Shown one piece after another: positions 23,291 through 35,145 of a stretch of 64,000 nt of DNA. Origin of the DNA: Agromyces sp. ISL-38 (GTDB lineage: Bacteria; Actinomycetota; Actinomycetes; Actinomycetales; Microbacteriaceae). A program made the translations under genes and the position numbers. The stretch lies in contig NZ_JAGGPF010000010.1 in NCBI RefSeq assembly GCF_018613935.1, positions 496,001-560,000 of the forward strand, in the 5' to 3' direction. The notes under the pieces are model-generated. The model made no database searches and was not told the DNA's origin. It worked only from the letters and a program-made list of their open reading frames with translations. Numbering within the stretch: position 1 is the stretch's first letter; every line of letters starts with the position of its first letter.

Positions 23291-24252
23291 GCTGCGCGGC
23301 CTCCTCCGGCGTCGGCGTCGGCGAGCAGGGCGAGCCCACTCGTGATCACTTCACCGTACAGCTCATCGGGGTCGAGGCGTCGGAGCTCATCGGCGAGGCA
23401 GTCGCGCAGATTGCGTCGCGGAAGGGCGAGATCGTGCACCGGCTGGCTGGGCTGACGAAGCGTCGCGATGCCGGGCACGTCGCGCACGAGCTCGATGGCG
23501 CCGCCATCTCGCCCGAGTCGCACGCCGTGAATTCCGTGCGAACCGGCTTCGACGCTCGTCAACTCGTAGGAGGTCGGAGCTGAGAGCTCCAGTTTCAGCC
23601 ACGCGGCGAGCAGCGTCGTCGAGGGAGAGTCGATCGCCCCCGTCACGTGAATCTCCGTGACGGGCTCGTATGGCGGCTGGTCGAGCACGGCTGCGAGTTG
23701 CGCGCGCCACAGCGTCAGGCGAGTCCACGCGAAGTCCGCGTCGCCGGGAGTGTAGCTCGAGGCGAGATTGTGCAGGGCGGCTTGGGGATCGGGCTGCGTC
23801 GAGGCATCCGTGATCCTGCGGTGCGCGATGCGACCGAGCGGTGAACGCCCGGGAACCTCGGGTGCGGCGCCGGGCCACCAGGTCACCACGGGCGCATCGG
23901 GCAGCAGCAGGCCCATCACGAGGCTCTCCTCGTCGCTGGCCGCGTCGCCGCACGCTCGAAGCACGATGACCTCGCTCGCGCCGGCGTCGCCGCCCACGCG
24001 GATCTCGGCATCGAGCCGCGGCTCGACCGCTGAGGTCTCGGTGCCCGGCTCCCGTGAGACCACGATCACGCGCATCGGATGTTCGCGGGACGCGTCGTTG
24101 GCGGCCTCAATGGCCTCCTCCTCGGCGCCGGGGGAGGTGGCGATGACGAGCGTGAGGACTCGGCCGAGCGCAACGACGCCGCCCTCTTCCCGAATCTTCA
24201 CGAGGGTCTTCGAGACCTGGCTCGTGGTGGTGTCGGGCAGATCGACGATCAT
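23287..24252 (-). CDS. opcA: glucose-6-phosphate dehydrogenase assembly protein OpcA
   Basis: A 321-residue OpcA homologue, known from cyanobacteria and actinobacteria as an allosteric activator/assembly factor of Zwf. Conserved features visible: VVALGRVLTLVI (about 27-38), LLLPDAPVVTWWPG (about 112-125), and RRITDASTQ (about 144-152). It has no enzymatic motif. It overlaps zwf and pgl by 4 nt at each end, consistent with coupled synthesis with its partner enzyme. The family call is secure from length, motifs and context. Confidence 0.95.
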   Translation of the reverse strand: MIVDLPDTTTSQVSKTLVKIREEGGVVALGRVLTLVIATSPGAEEEAIEAANDASREHPMRVIVVSREPGTETSAVEPRLDAEIRVGGDAGASEVIVLRACGDAASDEESLVMGLLLPDAPVVTWWPGAAPEVPGRSPLGRIAHRRITDASTQPDPQAALHNLASSYTPGDADFAWTRLTLWRAQLAAVLDQPPYEPVTEIHVTGAIDSPSTTLLAAWLKLELSAPTSYELTSVEAGSHGIHGVRLGRDGGAIELVRDVPGIATLRQPSQPVHDLALPRRNLRDCLADELRRLDPDELYGEVITSGLALLADADAGGGRAA

Positions 24253-25790
24253 GGGCGTCTCCAGCTTCGTCCGTCGCGTTGCAGCAGCTCATCGGCCGAG
24301 GCGGGCCCCCATGTGCCGGGGCGGTACTGCTCCGGCTGACCCTGGGTCTCCCAGAACTCCTCGATCGGATCGAGGATCTTCCAGGAGAGCTCGACCTCCT
24401 CCTGACGCGGGAAGAGCGGCGGGTCGCCGAGCAGCACGTCGAGGATGAGGCGTTCGTAGGCCTCGGGGCTCGCCTCGGTGAAGGCGTGGCCGTAGCCGAA
24501 GTCCATCGTCACGTCGCGCACCTGCATGCCGGCGCCGGGCACCTTCGAGCCGAAGCGGATGGTAACCCCTTCGTCGGGCTGCACCCGGATGACGAGGGCG
24601 TTCTGCCCGAGCTGCGAGGTCTGGCTGGCGGCGAAGACCTGCTGGGGTGCGCGCTTGAAGACGACGGCGATCTCGGTCACCCTGCGGCCGAGTCGCTTGC
24701 CCGCGCGCAGGTAGAACGGCACGCCGGCCCATCGACGGGTGCCGATCGTCAGCTTCATGGCCGCGTAGGTCTCGGTGGTCGACTCGGGGTTCATGCCGTC
24801 TTCGTCGAGGAAGCCGATGACCTCTTCGCCTCCCTGCCAGCCGCCCGCGTACTGTCCGCGCGCGGTGCCGGTGGCGAGGTCTTCGGGCAGTCGCACCGCG
24901 GCGAGGATCTTCTCCTTCTCGGCGCGGAGGTCGCTCGCCTCGAAGGAGATGGGCTCCTCCATGGCGGTGAGCGCGAGCAGTTGCAGCAAGTGGTTCTGGA
25001 TGACGTCGCGAGCCGCGCCGATGCCGTCGTAGTAGCCGGCTCGGCCGCCGACCCCGATGTCTTCCGCCATCGTGATCTGCACGTGATCGACGTAGTTCGC
25101 GTTCCAGATCGGCTCGTAGAGCTGGTTGGCGAACCGGAGCGCCAGGATATTCTGAACCGTCTCCTTGCCGAGATAGTGGTCGATGCGGAACACGGAGTCG
25201 GGTGGGAACACCGAGGCGACGACGTCATTGAGCTCGCGCGCCGTCTGCAGGTCGGACCCGAATGGCTTCTCGATCACGACGCGGCGCCACTGGTCGCCGT
25301 TCTGCTCGGTGAGTCCGGATCGCTTGAGCTGCTCCGTGACGAGCGGGAACGACTTCGGCGGGATCGACAGGTAGAACGCGTGGTTGCCCATCGTGCCGCG
25401 CTTCTCGTCGAGTTCGGCGACGACCTCACGCAGTCGGTCGAATGCCGCGTCGTCGTCGAAATCGCCCTGCACGAAGCGGATGCCGCGGGCGAGCTGCTTC
25501 CAGACGTCTTCACGGAACTCCGTGCGGGCGTACTGCTTCACCGAGTCGTGCACGACCCGCTCGAAGTCCTCGTCGGCCCATTCGCGGCGCGCGAAGCCGA
25601 CGAGTGCGAAGCCGGGCGGCAACAGGCCCCGGTTCGCGAGGTCGTAGACCGCGGGCATGAGCTTCTTGCGTGACAGGTCGCCCGTGACGCCGAAGATGAT
25701 GAGGCTCGAGGGGCCGGCGATGCGATTCAGCCGGTAGTCCTTCGGGGAGCGCAGCGGATTGTGCTGCGCGGTGATCGGGGCCGGTTCCAT
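24249..25790 (-). CDS. zwf: glucose-6-phosphate 1-dehydrogenase
   Basis: A 513-residue enzyme that oxidises glucose 6-phosphate to the lactone with NADP reduction. The Rossmann start is SSLIIFGVTGDLSRKKLMPA (about 28-47), the active-site signature RIDHYLGKE (about 197-205) carries the catalytic His, and VVIEKPFGSD (about 170-179) binds the substrate. The N-terminus MEPAPITAQHNPLRSPKDYR is the usual actinobacterial extension. It lies between pgi (17-nt gap) and opcA (4-nt overlap). Confidence 0.97.
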   Translation of the reverse strand: MEPAPITAQHNPLRSPKDYRLNRIAGPSSLIIFGVTGDLSRKKLMPAVYDLANRGLLPPGFALVGFARREWADEDFERVVHDSVKQYARTEFREDVWKQLARGIRFVQGDFDDDAAFDRLREVVAELDEKRGTMGNHAFYLSIPPKSFPLVTEQLKRSGLTEQNGDQWRRVVIEKPFGSDLQTARELNDVVASVFPPDSVFRIDHYLGKETVQNILALRFANQLYEPIWNANYVDHVQITMAEDIGVGGRAGYYDGIGAARDVIQNHLLQLLALTAMEEPISFEASDLRAEKEKILAAVRLPEDLATGTARGQYAGGWQGGEEVIGFLDEDGMNPESTTETYAAMKLTIGTRRWAGVPFYLRAGKRLGRRVTEIAVVFKRAPQQVFAASQTSQLGQNALVIRVQPDEGVTIRFGSKVPGAGMQVRDVTMDFGYGHAFTEASPEAYERLILDVLLGDPPLFPRQEEVELSWKILDPIEEFWETQGQPEQYRPGTWGPASADELLQRDGRSWRRP

Positions 25791-25807
25791 GCGGTTCCTT
25801 CCGGCTC

Positions 25808-27412
25808 TCAGCCGACGGCGTCGAAGAGCGTGGCGATGTTCGCCTGCGGCTCGGTGAGCGTGAGCGTGAGCACGGGCCGGCCGTGCTCTGCGAGCACGCT
25901 CGCGTCGCCCGACGCCTGTGCGGCGATCAGCTGGCCGAAGGTGAACGGACGCTCGGGGATCTCGAGGTCGTCGGCGGCGGCCTGCGTGATCTGCAGGAAC
26001 ACGCCGACGGCGGGGCCGCCCTTGTGGAACTGACCGGTCGAGTGCAGGAACCTGGGGCCCCAGCCGAACGTGACAGGGCGGCCGGATCGCGCGGCGAGCG
26101 CGTCGCGGAGGCGCGCGAGCTCGGGATGTGCGACGCGGTCGACGTAGGCCTGCACCGAGATGTAGCCGTTCGCCGGCAGCTCTTCGAGCAGCACATCGAT
26201 CGCCGAGACGAGATCGCTCGCCGCGCCGATGACCTCGGGAGTGCCGCGCACCTCGATGCCGTCGGCGACGAACGCCGCCGGGGCGGGCTCGGGCCGCGAG
26301 TCGAGGAGTCCGCGAGCGGCGATCTTCGCCGACTCGACATCGGGCTGGTCGAAGGGGTTGATGCCGAGGATGCGGCCCGCGACGACGGTCGCGTACTCCC
26401 AGACGAGCAACTGCGCGCCGAGCGTGCCCGAGACGCGGATCTCTCCGGTGTTGTCGTGCCCGAAGACGTGGTCGCCCGCGTCGCGGACGAGCCGCACGAC
26501 CTGCAGGTCGGGGAGGTCGGCGCCGAGTTCGGGCGCGTCGACGTCGAGCACGACGGGCAGGATGCCGGTGCCGTTCTTTCCCGTCGACTCGGCGATGAGC
26601 TGCTCGGCCCAGTCGGCGAACCCGACGATGTGCGTGCCGTCGGAGATGATGCCGAGCTTGTCGCGCAGCGGTGCCGTGGCAGCCATGGCCGCACCCAGCA
26701 CCAGGCCGGGGTTGTCCTCGGTGTCGACGGCGAGCGAGAGCTCGATCGTCTCGGCCTCGTCGAGGAGCTCGGCGATGTCGACGCCGGCGAGCCCCGACGG
26801 TACGAGGCCGAATGCGGTGAGCGCCGAGTAGCGCCCGCCGACGTTGGGGTCGGCGTTGAACACGCGGTAGCCCGCGGCGCGCGCCGATTCGTCGAGCGGC
26901 GAACCGGGGTCGGTGACCACGATGATGCGCGAGACGGGATCGATGCCCGCATCGCGGAACGCCTGCTCATAGACCCGGCGCTGGCTGTCGGTCTCGACGG
27001 TCGAGCCCGACTTCGACGAGACGACGAGAGCGGATGACGCGAGCCGGTCGGCGAGCGCAGCGCGCACCTGCCCGGGCTCGGTCGAGTCGAGCACGGTGAG
27101 GGGCACGCCGGTGGTGCGCGTGATGACCTCTGGGGCGAGCGACGAACCGCCCATGCCGGCGAGGACGATGTGGTCGACGCCGTCGGCGCGGAGGCTCTCG
27201 CGGAGCGCGACGATCTCGGGAACGAGCGGCCGCGAGATCGCGACTGCCTCGGTCCAGCCGAGTCGCTTCGAGGCCTCGTCTTCGGCCTCGGGTCCCCAGA
27301 GTGCGGCGTCGAGACCCGTGATGCCGCTTGCGACATAGTCGGCCACGAGGCCCGGCACGGTGCGGCGCACGGCATCGGCCGCGGCCCCGCTCACCGAGAT
27401 GCGGAAGCTCAT
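25808..27412 (-). CDS. pgi: glucose-6-phosphate isomerase
   Basis: A 534-residue sugar isomerase interconverting glucose 6-phosphate and fructose 6-phosphate. SIS-domain phosphate-binding motifs are [11 protein letters not shown] (about 89-99) and [10 protein letters not shown] (about 142-151). It belongs to the divergent form encoded inside actinobacterial tal-pgi-zwf operons rather than to the E. coli form. ATG 27412 gives the N-terminus [16 protein letters not shown] and overlaps the tal stop (ATGA); a much longer in-frame extension upstream is the shadow of tal. Confidence 0.93.
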   Translation of the reverse strand: MSFRISVSGAAADAVRRTVPGLVADYVASGITGLDAALWGPEAEDEASKRLGWTEAVAISRPLVPEIVALRESLRADGVDHIVLAGMGGSSLAPEVITRTTGVPLTVLDSTEPGQVRAALADRLASSALVVSSKSGSTVETDSQRRVYEQAFRDAGIDPVSRIIVVTDPGSPLDESARAAGYRVFNADPNVGGRYSALTAFGLVPSGLAGVDIAELLDEAETIELSLAVDTEDNPGLVLGAAMAATAPLRDKLGIISDGTHIVGFADWAEQLIAESTGKNGTGILPVVLDVDAPELGADLPDLQVVRLVRDAGDHVFGHDNTGEIRVSGTLGAQLLVWEYATVVAGRILGINPFDQPDVESAKIAARGLLDSRPEPAPAAFVADGIEVRGTPEVIGAASDLVSAIDVLLEELPANGYISVQAYVDRVAHPELARLRDALAARSGRPVTFGWGPRFLHSTGQFHKGGPAVGVFLQITQAAADDLEIPERPFTFGQLIAAQASGDASVLAEHGRPVLTLTLTEPQANIATLFDAVG

Positions 27413-28521
27413 GCTGCTGCCTCCAGCGCGCCCCGGACGGTGTCGAGCAGTTCGTTCCACGAGACGATGAACTTCTCGACGCCCTCGCGCTCGAGGAGTG
27501 CGGTGACGTCGTCGTAGTCGACGCCCACGCGGGCGAGCGCGTCGAGCACGGCGCCCGCCTCGGCGTAGGCACCGGTGACGGTGTCGCCGACGATCTCGCC
27601 GTGGTCGAAGGTTGCCTCGAGGGTCTTCTCGGGCATCGTGTTGACGACGCCGGGGGCGACGAGCTCGGTGACGTAGAGGGTGTCGGAGAGCGACGGGTCC
27701 TTCACGCCGGTCGAGGCCCACAGCGGACGCTGACGGTTCGCACCGCCGGCGAGCAGCGCGGTTGCACGCTCGTCGGCGAAGACCTGCTCGAAGAGCTCGT
27801 AGGCGAGTTGCGCATTCGCGACGCCGGCCTTGCTCTTGAGCCCGAGCGCCTCATCGGTGCCGATGGCGACGAGTCGCTTGTCGATCTCGGTGTCGACGCG
27901 AGAGACGAAGAACGATGCGACGGAGTGGATGGTGCCGAGATCGATGCCGGCCGCCCGCGCACGCTCGAGGCCGGTGAGGTACGCGTCGATGACCTCGCGG
28001 TAGCGGTCGAGGCTGAAGATCAGCGTGACGTTGACGCTGATGCCGGCGGCGATCGTCTCGGTGATCGCGTCGAGCCCGGCGATCGTCGCGGGGATCTTGA
28101 TCATGACGTTCGGCCGGTCGACCTTCGCCCACAGTTCCTTGGCCTGCTCGATGGTCGCTGCCGTGTCGTGGGCGAGGCCGGGTGCGACCTCGATCGAGAC
28201 GCGGCCGTCGTATCCGCCGGTGCGGTCGTAGACCGGGCGGAAGTGATCGGCGGCGTCGCGCACGTCGTCGGTCGTGATCTCGAACACTGCGGTGTCGACG
28301 TCGGCGCCTGCGATGGAGAGGGCGTGCAGTTGCTCGGCGTAGGCGGCGCCGTTCGCGAGCGCGCCGGCGAAGATCGTCGGGTTGGTGGTCACGCCGACGA
28401 CGTCACGCTCGGCGATGAGCCGCTCGAGCCCGCCGGAGACGATCCGCTGACGCGACAGGTCGTCGAGCCAGATGCTGACGCCGGCCTCGGAGAGCGCGGC
28501 GGTTGGGGTGTTGCTTGACAT
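27409..28521 (-). CDS. tal: transaldolase
   Basis: A 370-residue class I aldolase-type transaldolase that moves a three-carbon unit between sugar phosphates. [10 protein letters not shown] (about 18-27) and [13 protein letters not shown] (about 43-55) are the N-terminal hallmarks; [16 protein letters not shown] (about 135-150) carries the Schiff-base lysine. The length and form match the actinobacterial subfamily encoded beside pgi. The start is ATG 28521, with GGAGAAACACCC upstream. It overlaps pgi by 4 nt and follows tkt by 26 nt. Confidence 0.96.
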   Translation of the reverse strand: MSSNTPTAALSEAGVSIWLDDLSRQRIVSGGLERLIAERDVVGVTTNPTIFAGALANGAAYAEQLHALSIAGADVDTAVFEITTDDVRDAADHFRPVYDRTGGYDGRVSIEVAPGLAHDTAATIEQAKELWAKVDRPNVMIKIPATIAGLDAITETIAAGISVNVTLIFSLDRYREVIDAYLTGLERARAAGIDLGTIHSVASFFVSRVDTEIDKRLVAIGTDEALGLKSKAGVANAQLAYELFEQVFADERATALLAGGANRQRPLWASTGVKDPSLSDTLYVTELVAPGVVNTMPEKTLEATFDHGEIVGDTVTGAYAEAGAVLDALARVGVDYDDVTALLEREGVEKFIVSWNELLDTVRGALEAAA

Positions 28522-28547
28522 GAGGGTGTTTCTCCTTCGTGCTCGCG

Positions 28548-30638
<2,091 letters not shown>

Positions 30639-30961
30639 GAGGTGCTGTTCCTTCCGATCGTGACGGCGTCGGGCAACCGATCTGCCCCCGACCCGCCGAG
30701 GACGTTGCGGCGCGGTTCCGCCTGGCGATCGACCCGGTCGGGTGCCTTGACAAAACGGCGATCCCGGGTCACGCCGCCGGGCGCGCTTTCCTCAGTATAT
30801 GGACTTGACGAGGCTCTGTGACGGGGCGTGACTTCACAGCGAGCGTCTGAGATTGTGAGGTTTCGGGAGGCTCCGGAGCATCCGGATGACGCGCATGGCC
30901 TAGAATCGTCTGGGGTCGCGCGAGGTCCGCAGAAACCTGCACGCGCGCCGGAAGAGGAACG
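30639..30961. promoter_or_regulatory. tkt-ctaB divergent regulatory gap
   Basis: This 323-nt non-coding gap holds two divergent promoters. On the minus strand TATACT (30794-30799), with a GTCACA-like -35 about 17 nt away, would serve tkt and leave a leader of roughly 150 nt. On the plus strand TAGAAT (30901-30906) would serve ctaB with a 50-nt leader ending in GGAAGAGGA. I see no small gene or RNA in it. Confidence 0.5.
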
Positions 30962-31882
30962 ATGCAGGCAGCCGTAGACACCCGTGGCGCACGATCGGCG
31001 ACGACCGCTCGGCGCAAGCTCGCCGCCTACCTCGCCCTCACGAAACCGCGCGTGATCGAGCTGCTGCTCGTCGTGACGGCGCCGACGATGATCCTCGCCC
31101 AGCAGGGTCTGCCCGATCTCTGGCTGCTCCTCGCGACCCTCATCGGCGGCGCGATGAGCGCCGGCTCGGCGGGTGCGTTCAACTGCTACATCGACCGCGA
31201 CATCGACCGGCTCATGAAGCGAACGCGCGGTCGCCCGCTCGTCACCGGCGAGTTGAGCGACCGTCAGGCGCTCGTCTTCGCCTACGCGCTCGGCGCCGCC
31301 TCGATCGGCTGGCTGTGGCTCTTCACGAACTGGCTCGCGGCCGTGCTCTCACTCGCGGCGATCCTGCTCTACGTCGTCTTCTACAGCCTGATCCTCAAGC
31401 GCCGCACGTCGCAGAACATCGTGTGGGGCGGGGTCGCGGGTTGCATGCCCGTGCTGATCGGCTGGGCGGCGGTCACCGGGAGCCTCGACTGGGCGCCCTT
31501 CATCCTCTTCTTCATCATCTTCCTGTGGACCCCGCCGCACTACTGGCCGCTGTCGATGAAGTACAAAGACGACTACGCCGCCGCCGGAGTGCCCATGCTC
31601 GCCGTGGTGCGCGGCCGTGCACAGGTCGGCCTCCAGGTCATCCTCTACGCGTGGGCGACCGTGGCATGCTCACTCCTGCTCATCCCGATCGCCGGAATGG
31701 GGCTCGTGTACTCCACCGTCGCGGTCGTCACGGGCGTGTGGTTCATCGCCGAGACGCATCGCCTCTACAGCCTCGCGATCCGTCACGAGCAGGTGTCGCC
31801 GATGCGCGTGTTCCACGGCTCGATCGCCTACCTGTCGCTCGTGTTCCTCGCGATCGGGATCGACCCGCTGCTGCCGTTCTGA
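30962..31882 (+). CDS. ctaB: protoheme IX farnesyltransferase (heme O synthase)
   Basis: A 306-residue UbiA-superfamily membrane prenyltransferase that attaches farnesyl to heme B, giving heme O for the aa3-type oxidase. The first aspartate-rich motif is [19 protein letters not shown] (about 75-93), the second lies in the cytoplasmic loop [13 protein letters not shown] (about 200-212). About eight to nine hydrophobic helices are visible (for example [33 protein letters not shown]). It is convergent with the beta-helix protein gene and is functionally linked to ctaA just beyond. ATG 30962 follows GGAAGAGGAACG. Confidence 0.95.
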   Translation: MQAAVDTRGARSATTARRKLAAYLALTKPRVIELLLVVTAPTMILAQQGLPDLWLLLATLIGGAMSAGSAGAFNCYIDRDIDRLMKRTRGRPLVTGELSDRQALVFAYALGAASIGWLWLFTNWLAAVLSLAAILLYVVFYSLILKRRTSQNIVWGGVAGCMPVLIGWAAVTGSLDWAPFILFFIIFLWTPPHYWPLSMKYKDDYAAAGVPMLAVVRGRAQVGLQVILYAWATVACSLLLIPIAGMGLVYSTVAVVTGVWFIAETHRLYSLAIRHEQVSPMRVFHGSIAYLSLVFLAIGIDPLLPF

Positions 31883-31900
31883 CGGTCGCGCGGCCGGCGG

Positions 31901-32500
31901 CTACTCCTCGGAGATGATGACGTCGGCGTCGTGCGCCCCGTAGTACTCCGACTGCCGCCGCATGATCTCGCGCATGCCCGAGGGCGCCGGAGTGCCGTAG
32001 ACGGTGCCCGTGAAGTCGAGGGTGCGCTGGATCGCCCAGATCTCATCGTGTCGCTCAGGGGACAGGATCGTGGCGGGGTCGCCCACGGCGACCCACCCGA
32101 TCGGCACGACCGCACCGGGCTCCACTCGGCTGTTGACCTGCACGACGCCGTTGATCCGAACCTCGGCACCGGCTCCGACGACCGCTCCCGGGAAGAGCGA
32201 GGCTCCCGTCGCGATGAACGCCTCGGATTCGACGATCGCGCCGTTGACATGTGTGTGCGGGCCGATCATGACGTCATCGCCGACCACGGCAGGATGCGTC
32301 GCGCGGCCCCGGATGAGCGTGTGCTCCATGACGACGACGCGCGCCCCGATGCGCACCTCGCCGTCCTCGGCGGTGAGCACCGCTCCGTGGAGGATGCGGG
32401 CGCCCGCTCCGATCGTCACGGCGCCCGAGAGCACCGCCGTCGGCGCGACGTACGCGGACGGGTCGACCTGCGGCCGTTCGCCTCGGTGTTCGATGCGCAA
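31901..32500 (-). CDS. left-handed beta-helix protein, gamma-carbonic-anhydrase-like
   Basis: A 199-residue hexapeptide-repeat protein: repeating V/I-G-A-G turns from about residue 18 to 140 (SGAVTIGAGARI, VGDDVMIGPHTHVNG, GAVVGAGAEVRI, RVEPGAVVPIG) form the trimeric beta-helix, followed by a C-terminal helix. It aligns with YrdA/CamH-type gamma-carbonic anhydrases. By eye, however, two positions usually holding zinc-binding His (in a GHxxxxHG-like segment) are Pro81 and Asn86 in IGPHTHVNG; His60, His82 and His84 are nearby but out of register. Catalysis is therefore doubtful; a metal-binding or acyltransferase role is possible. It lies 27 nt downstream of ctaA on the same strand. Confidence 0.75.
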   Translation of the reverse strand: MRIEHRGERPQVDPSAYVAPTAVLSGAVTIGAGARILHGAVLTAEDGEVRIGARVVVMEHTLIRGRATHPAVVGDDVMIGPHTHVNGAIVESEAFIATGASLFPGAVVGAGAEVRINGVVQVNSRVEPGAVVPIGWVAVGDPATILSPERHDEIWAIQRTLDFTGTVYGTPAPSGMREIMRRQSEYYGAHDADVIISEE

Positions 32501-32527
32501 GGCGGGTTCCTTTCCGTGCCGTGGGCG

Positions 32528-33466
32528 TCAGCGAGCGGATGCCGCAGCCGGCGCCTCTGCCAGCGAATACGGCGAGCCCGCGGGACGCTTGAGCCGCAGT
32601 ACGACCACCGTCATGGCCGCGGCGGTGAGGGCTGCGAGCACCATGTGGATGCCGACGAGCAGGGGAGGCAGGCCAGTGCGGGCCTGGATGAGCCCGACGG
32701 CCACCTGCACGAGCTCGACCGCGAGGAGCGCGAGCGCCCAGCGCAGCGTCGGCAAGCGGAGCCGGAACGCTGCAGCGACGAGCACGAGCGTGAGCGCGAG
32801 CAGCGCGTAGCCGGGCCAGGCGTGCACGTGCTCGAGGAGCCCGGAGTCGAATCCGGTTCGACCGGCGTCGGCGTCTCCGGAATGGGGGCCGGAGCCGGTG
32901 GTGAGCACGCCGAAGACGATCGAGACCGCGAGCACCCCGCTCGTCGCATGGGTCAGGGCGGCGTACCAATCCGGCACGGCGCGTTCGCGCGGCGCGGGGG
33001 ACTGGTTCATCCGGGCGATGAACGCCGCCGAGACGCACACGAGCACGAGTGAGGAGACGTAGTGGAAGCCGACGATGAACGGATTGAGGCCCGTCCACAC
33101 GGTGATGCCACCGACGATCGCCTGCGCGACGACCCCGGCACCGACGATGAACGCGAGGGTGAAGAGGTCGCGCCGTTGGGCGCGGATGCGCCAGACGAGC
33201 ACGAAGAGCACGAGGGCGATGATGCCGACGACACCCGTCATCATGCGGTTCCCGAACTCGATGAGGCTGTGGTAATTGAGCTCCGCGGTGGGGATCAGGG
33301 AGTCGGGAGTGCAGGTGGGCCAGGTGGGGCATCCGAGGCCCGAACCGGTCAGCCGCACGGCGCCGCCGGTGGCGATGATCATCGTCTCTGCGACGAACGA
33401 GAGCCATGCCACGAGGCGGATCTTCGCGTCGACTCGATCTGGCAGCCACTCGGTGAAGCGGTTCAC
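32528..33466 (-). CDS. ctaA: heme A synthase (COX15/CtaA family)
   Basis: A 312-residue membrane protein that oxidises the C8 methyl of heme O to give heme A. Eight hydrophobic helices are visible. The first extracellular loop has [15 protein letters not shown] with a paired cysteine motif as in Bacillus CtaA, and conserved His lie in helices (for example [12 protein letters not shown] region, [33 protein letters not shown]). I chose GTG 33466 because the N-terminus [24 protein letters not shown] fits the family and the upstream extension is low-quality; a start further upstream cannot be fully excluded. Divergent from sufB. Confidence 0.9.
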   Translation of the reverse strand: MNRFTEWLPDRVDAKIRLVAWLSFVAETMIIATGGAVRLTGSGLGCPTWPTCTPDSLIPTAELNYHSLIEFGNRMMTGVVGIIALVLFVLVWRIRAQRRDLFTLAFIVGAGVVAQAIVGGITVWTGLNPFIVGFHYVSSLVLVCVSAAFIARMNQSPAPRERAVPDWYAALTHATSGVLAVSIVFGVLTTGSGPHSGDADAGRTGFDSGLLEHVHAWPGYALLALTLVLVAAAFRLRLPTLRWALALLAVELVQVAVGLIQARTGLPPLLVGIHMVLAALTAAAMTVVVLRLKRPAGSPYSLAEAPAAASAR

Positions 33467-33724
33467 GCTCGTTCGATCCTGATCCGGGCGCGCTGTGACG
33501 GTACTGGGAGTACTTACTGGACTGACCCACCGGCAGTGCGACCCTATAGACTTGAAGGGTTGGGTATCCCGCGAGGCGCGCGACAATGCGCGATGCGGGT
33601 TCCCAGCCATCTTAGGTTCGCACTGGAGCCACCCGCACATCATCGCCCGATCCCGAGCACCTCGACTCGCGAGGGGAATGAGCCGGACTCATATCCGGTT
33701 GCACGGGAGGAGAAGAGGGAGAGC
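33467..33724. promoter_or_regulatory. ctaA-sufB divergent regulatory region
   Basis: 258 nt. The plus-strand TATAGACT (33545-33552) is the best -10 for sufB, with CTGACC 17 nt upstream, predicting a leader near 165 nt. The same bases read on the minus strand give TATAGG for ctaA, so the two promoters could overlap back to back. A short dyad GTACTGGGAGTAC (33501-33513) lies on the ctaA side, and TTAGGTT (33612-33618) resembles half of a DtxR/IdeR iron box. GGAGGAGAAGAGGGAGA precedes sufB. Confidence 0.4.
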
Positions 33725-35143
33725 ATGACGGACGTACTGATCGACCGACCGGAACTCGAAGGACTCGGTACCTACGAGTTCGGCTGGGCCGACTCCGACG
33801 CCGCCGGGGCATCAGCCCGACGCGGAATCTCGCCCCAGGTGGTGGCCGACATCTCGGCGCTGAAGAGCGAACCCGAATGGATGCTCCAGCGCCGTCAGCG
33901 CGCCCTGCAGCTCTTCGAGCGCAAGCCGATGCCCACGTGGGGCGCAGATCTCTCGGAGATAGACTTCGACAACATCAAGTACTTCGTTCGCTCCACCGAG
34001 AAGCAGGCCCAGACCTGGGAAGACCTGCCCGACGACATCAAGAACACGTACGAGAAGCTCGGCATCCCCGAGGCGGAGCGCCAGCGCCTCGTCGCCGGTG
34101 TCGCCGCCCAGTACGAGTCCGAGGTGGTCTACCACCAGATCAACGAAGAGCTCGAGCGCCAGGGCGTCATCTTCATGGACACCGACACGGCACTTCGCGA
34201 GCACCCCGAGTTCTTCGAGGAGTACTTCGGCACCGTGATCCCTGCGGGCGACAACAAGTTCGCTGCACTGAACACCGCCGTGTGGTCGGGCGGATCGTTC
34301 GTCTACGTGCCGCCGGGCGTGCACGTCGAGATCCCGCTGCAGGCCTACTTCCGCATCAATACCGAGAACATGGGCCAGTTCGAGCGCACGCTGATCATCG
34401 CCGACGAGGGCAGTTACGTGCACTACATCGAGGGCTGCACCGCCCCGATCTACAAGTCCGACTCGCTGCACTCGGCCGTCGTCGAGATCATCGTGAAGAA
34501 GAACGCCCGCGTTCGCTACACGACGATCCAGAACTGGTCGAACAACGTCTACAACCTCGTCACCAAGCGCGCCACCGCTGCCGAGGGCGCCACCATGGAG
34601 TGGATCGACGGCAACATCGGCTCGAAGGTCACGATGAAGTACCCGTCGATCTTCCTCATGGGCGAGCACGCCAAGGGCGAGACGCTCTCGGTCGCGTTCG
34701 CGGGCCCGGGCCAGCACCAAGACGCCGGCGCGAAGATGATCCACATGGCGCCGTACACGCAGTCCTCGATCGTCTCGAAGTCGATCGCCCGCGGCGGCGG
34801 TCGTGCGGGATATCGCGGCGAGGTCCGCATCGATGCGAACGCGCATCACTCGGCCAACACCGTGCGTTGCGACGCTCTCCTCGTCGACACCATCTCCCGC
34901 TCCGACACCTACCCGGCGATCGACATCCGCGTCGACGACGTCAAGCTCGGCCACGAGGCGACGGTCTCGAAGGTGAGCGAGGAGCAGCTCTTCTACCTGA
35001 TGAGCCGGGGCCTGCCCGAAGACGAGGCGATGGCCATGATCGTGCGCGGCTTCATCGAACCGATCGCCCGCGAGCTCCCGATGGAGTACGCGATGGAACT
35101 CAACAAGCTCATCGAGATGGGCATGGAAGGATCGGTCGGTTAA
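33725..35143 (+). CDS. sufB: Fe-S cluster assembly scaffold subunit SufB
   Basis: A 472-residue SufB of the SufBC2D scaffold, on which Fe-S clusters are built. Landmarks: [21 protein letters not shown] (described, about 50-70), [21 protein letters not shown] (about 195-215), [13 protein letters not shown] (about 229-241), and the beta-helix core to about 400 with [12 protein letters not shown] (about 374-385). There is no intein, unlike many mycobacterial SufB proteins. ATG 33725 is preceded by an excellent purine-rich ribosome-binding site; the open extension upstream is non-coding. sufD starts two nucleotides after the stop. Confidence 0.97.
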   Translation: MTDVLIDRPELEGLGTYEFGWADSDAAGASARRGISPQVVADISALKSEPEWMLQRRQRALQLFERKPMPTWGADLSEIDFDNIKYFVRSTEKQAQTWEDLPDDIKNTYEKLGIPEAERQRLVAGVAAQYESEVVYHQINEELERQGVIFMDTDTALREHPEFFEEYFGTVIPAGDNKFAALNTAVWSGGSFVYVPPGVHVEIPLQAYFRINTENMGQFERTLIIADEGSYVHYIEGCTAPIYKSDSLHSAVVEIIVKKNARVRYTTIQNWSNNVYNLVTKRATAAEGATMEWIDGNIGSKVTMKYPSIFLMGEHAKGETLSVAFAGPGQHQDAGAKMIHMAPYTQSSIVSKSIARGGGRAGYRGEVRIDANAHHSANTVRCDALLVDTISRSDTYPAIDIRVDDVKLGHEATVSKVSEEQLFYLMSRGLPEDEAMAMIVRGFIEPIARELPMEYAMELNKLIEMGMEGSVG

Positions 35144-35145
35144 GA

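Noticed and set aside
30747-30752. Perfect TTGACA in the tkt-ctaB gap
   Set aside because: No -10 hexamer at 16-19 nt on the plus strand, so I did not call a promoter here.
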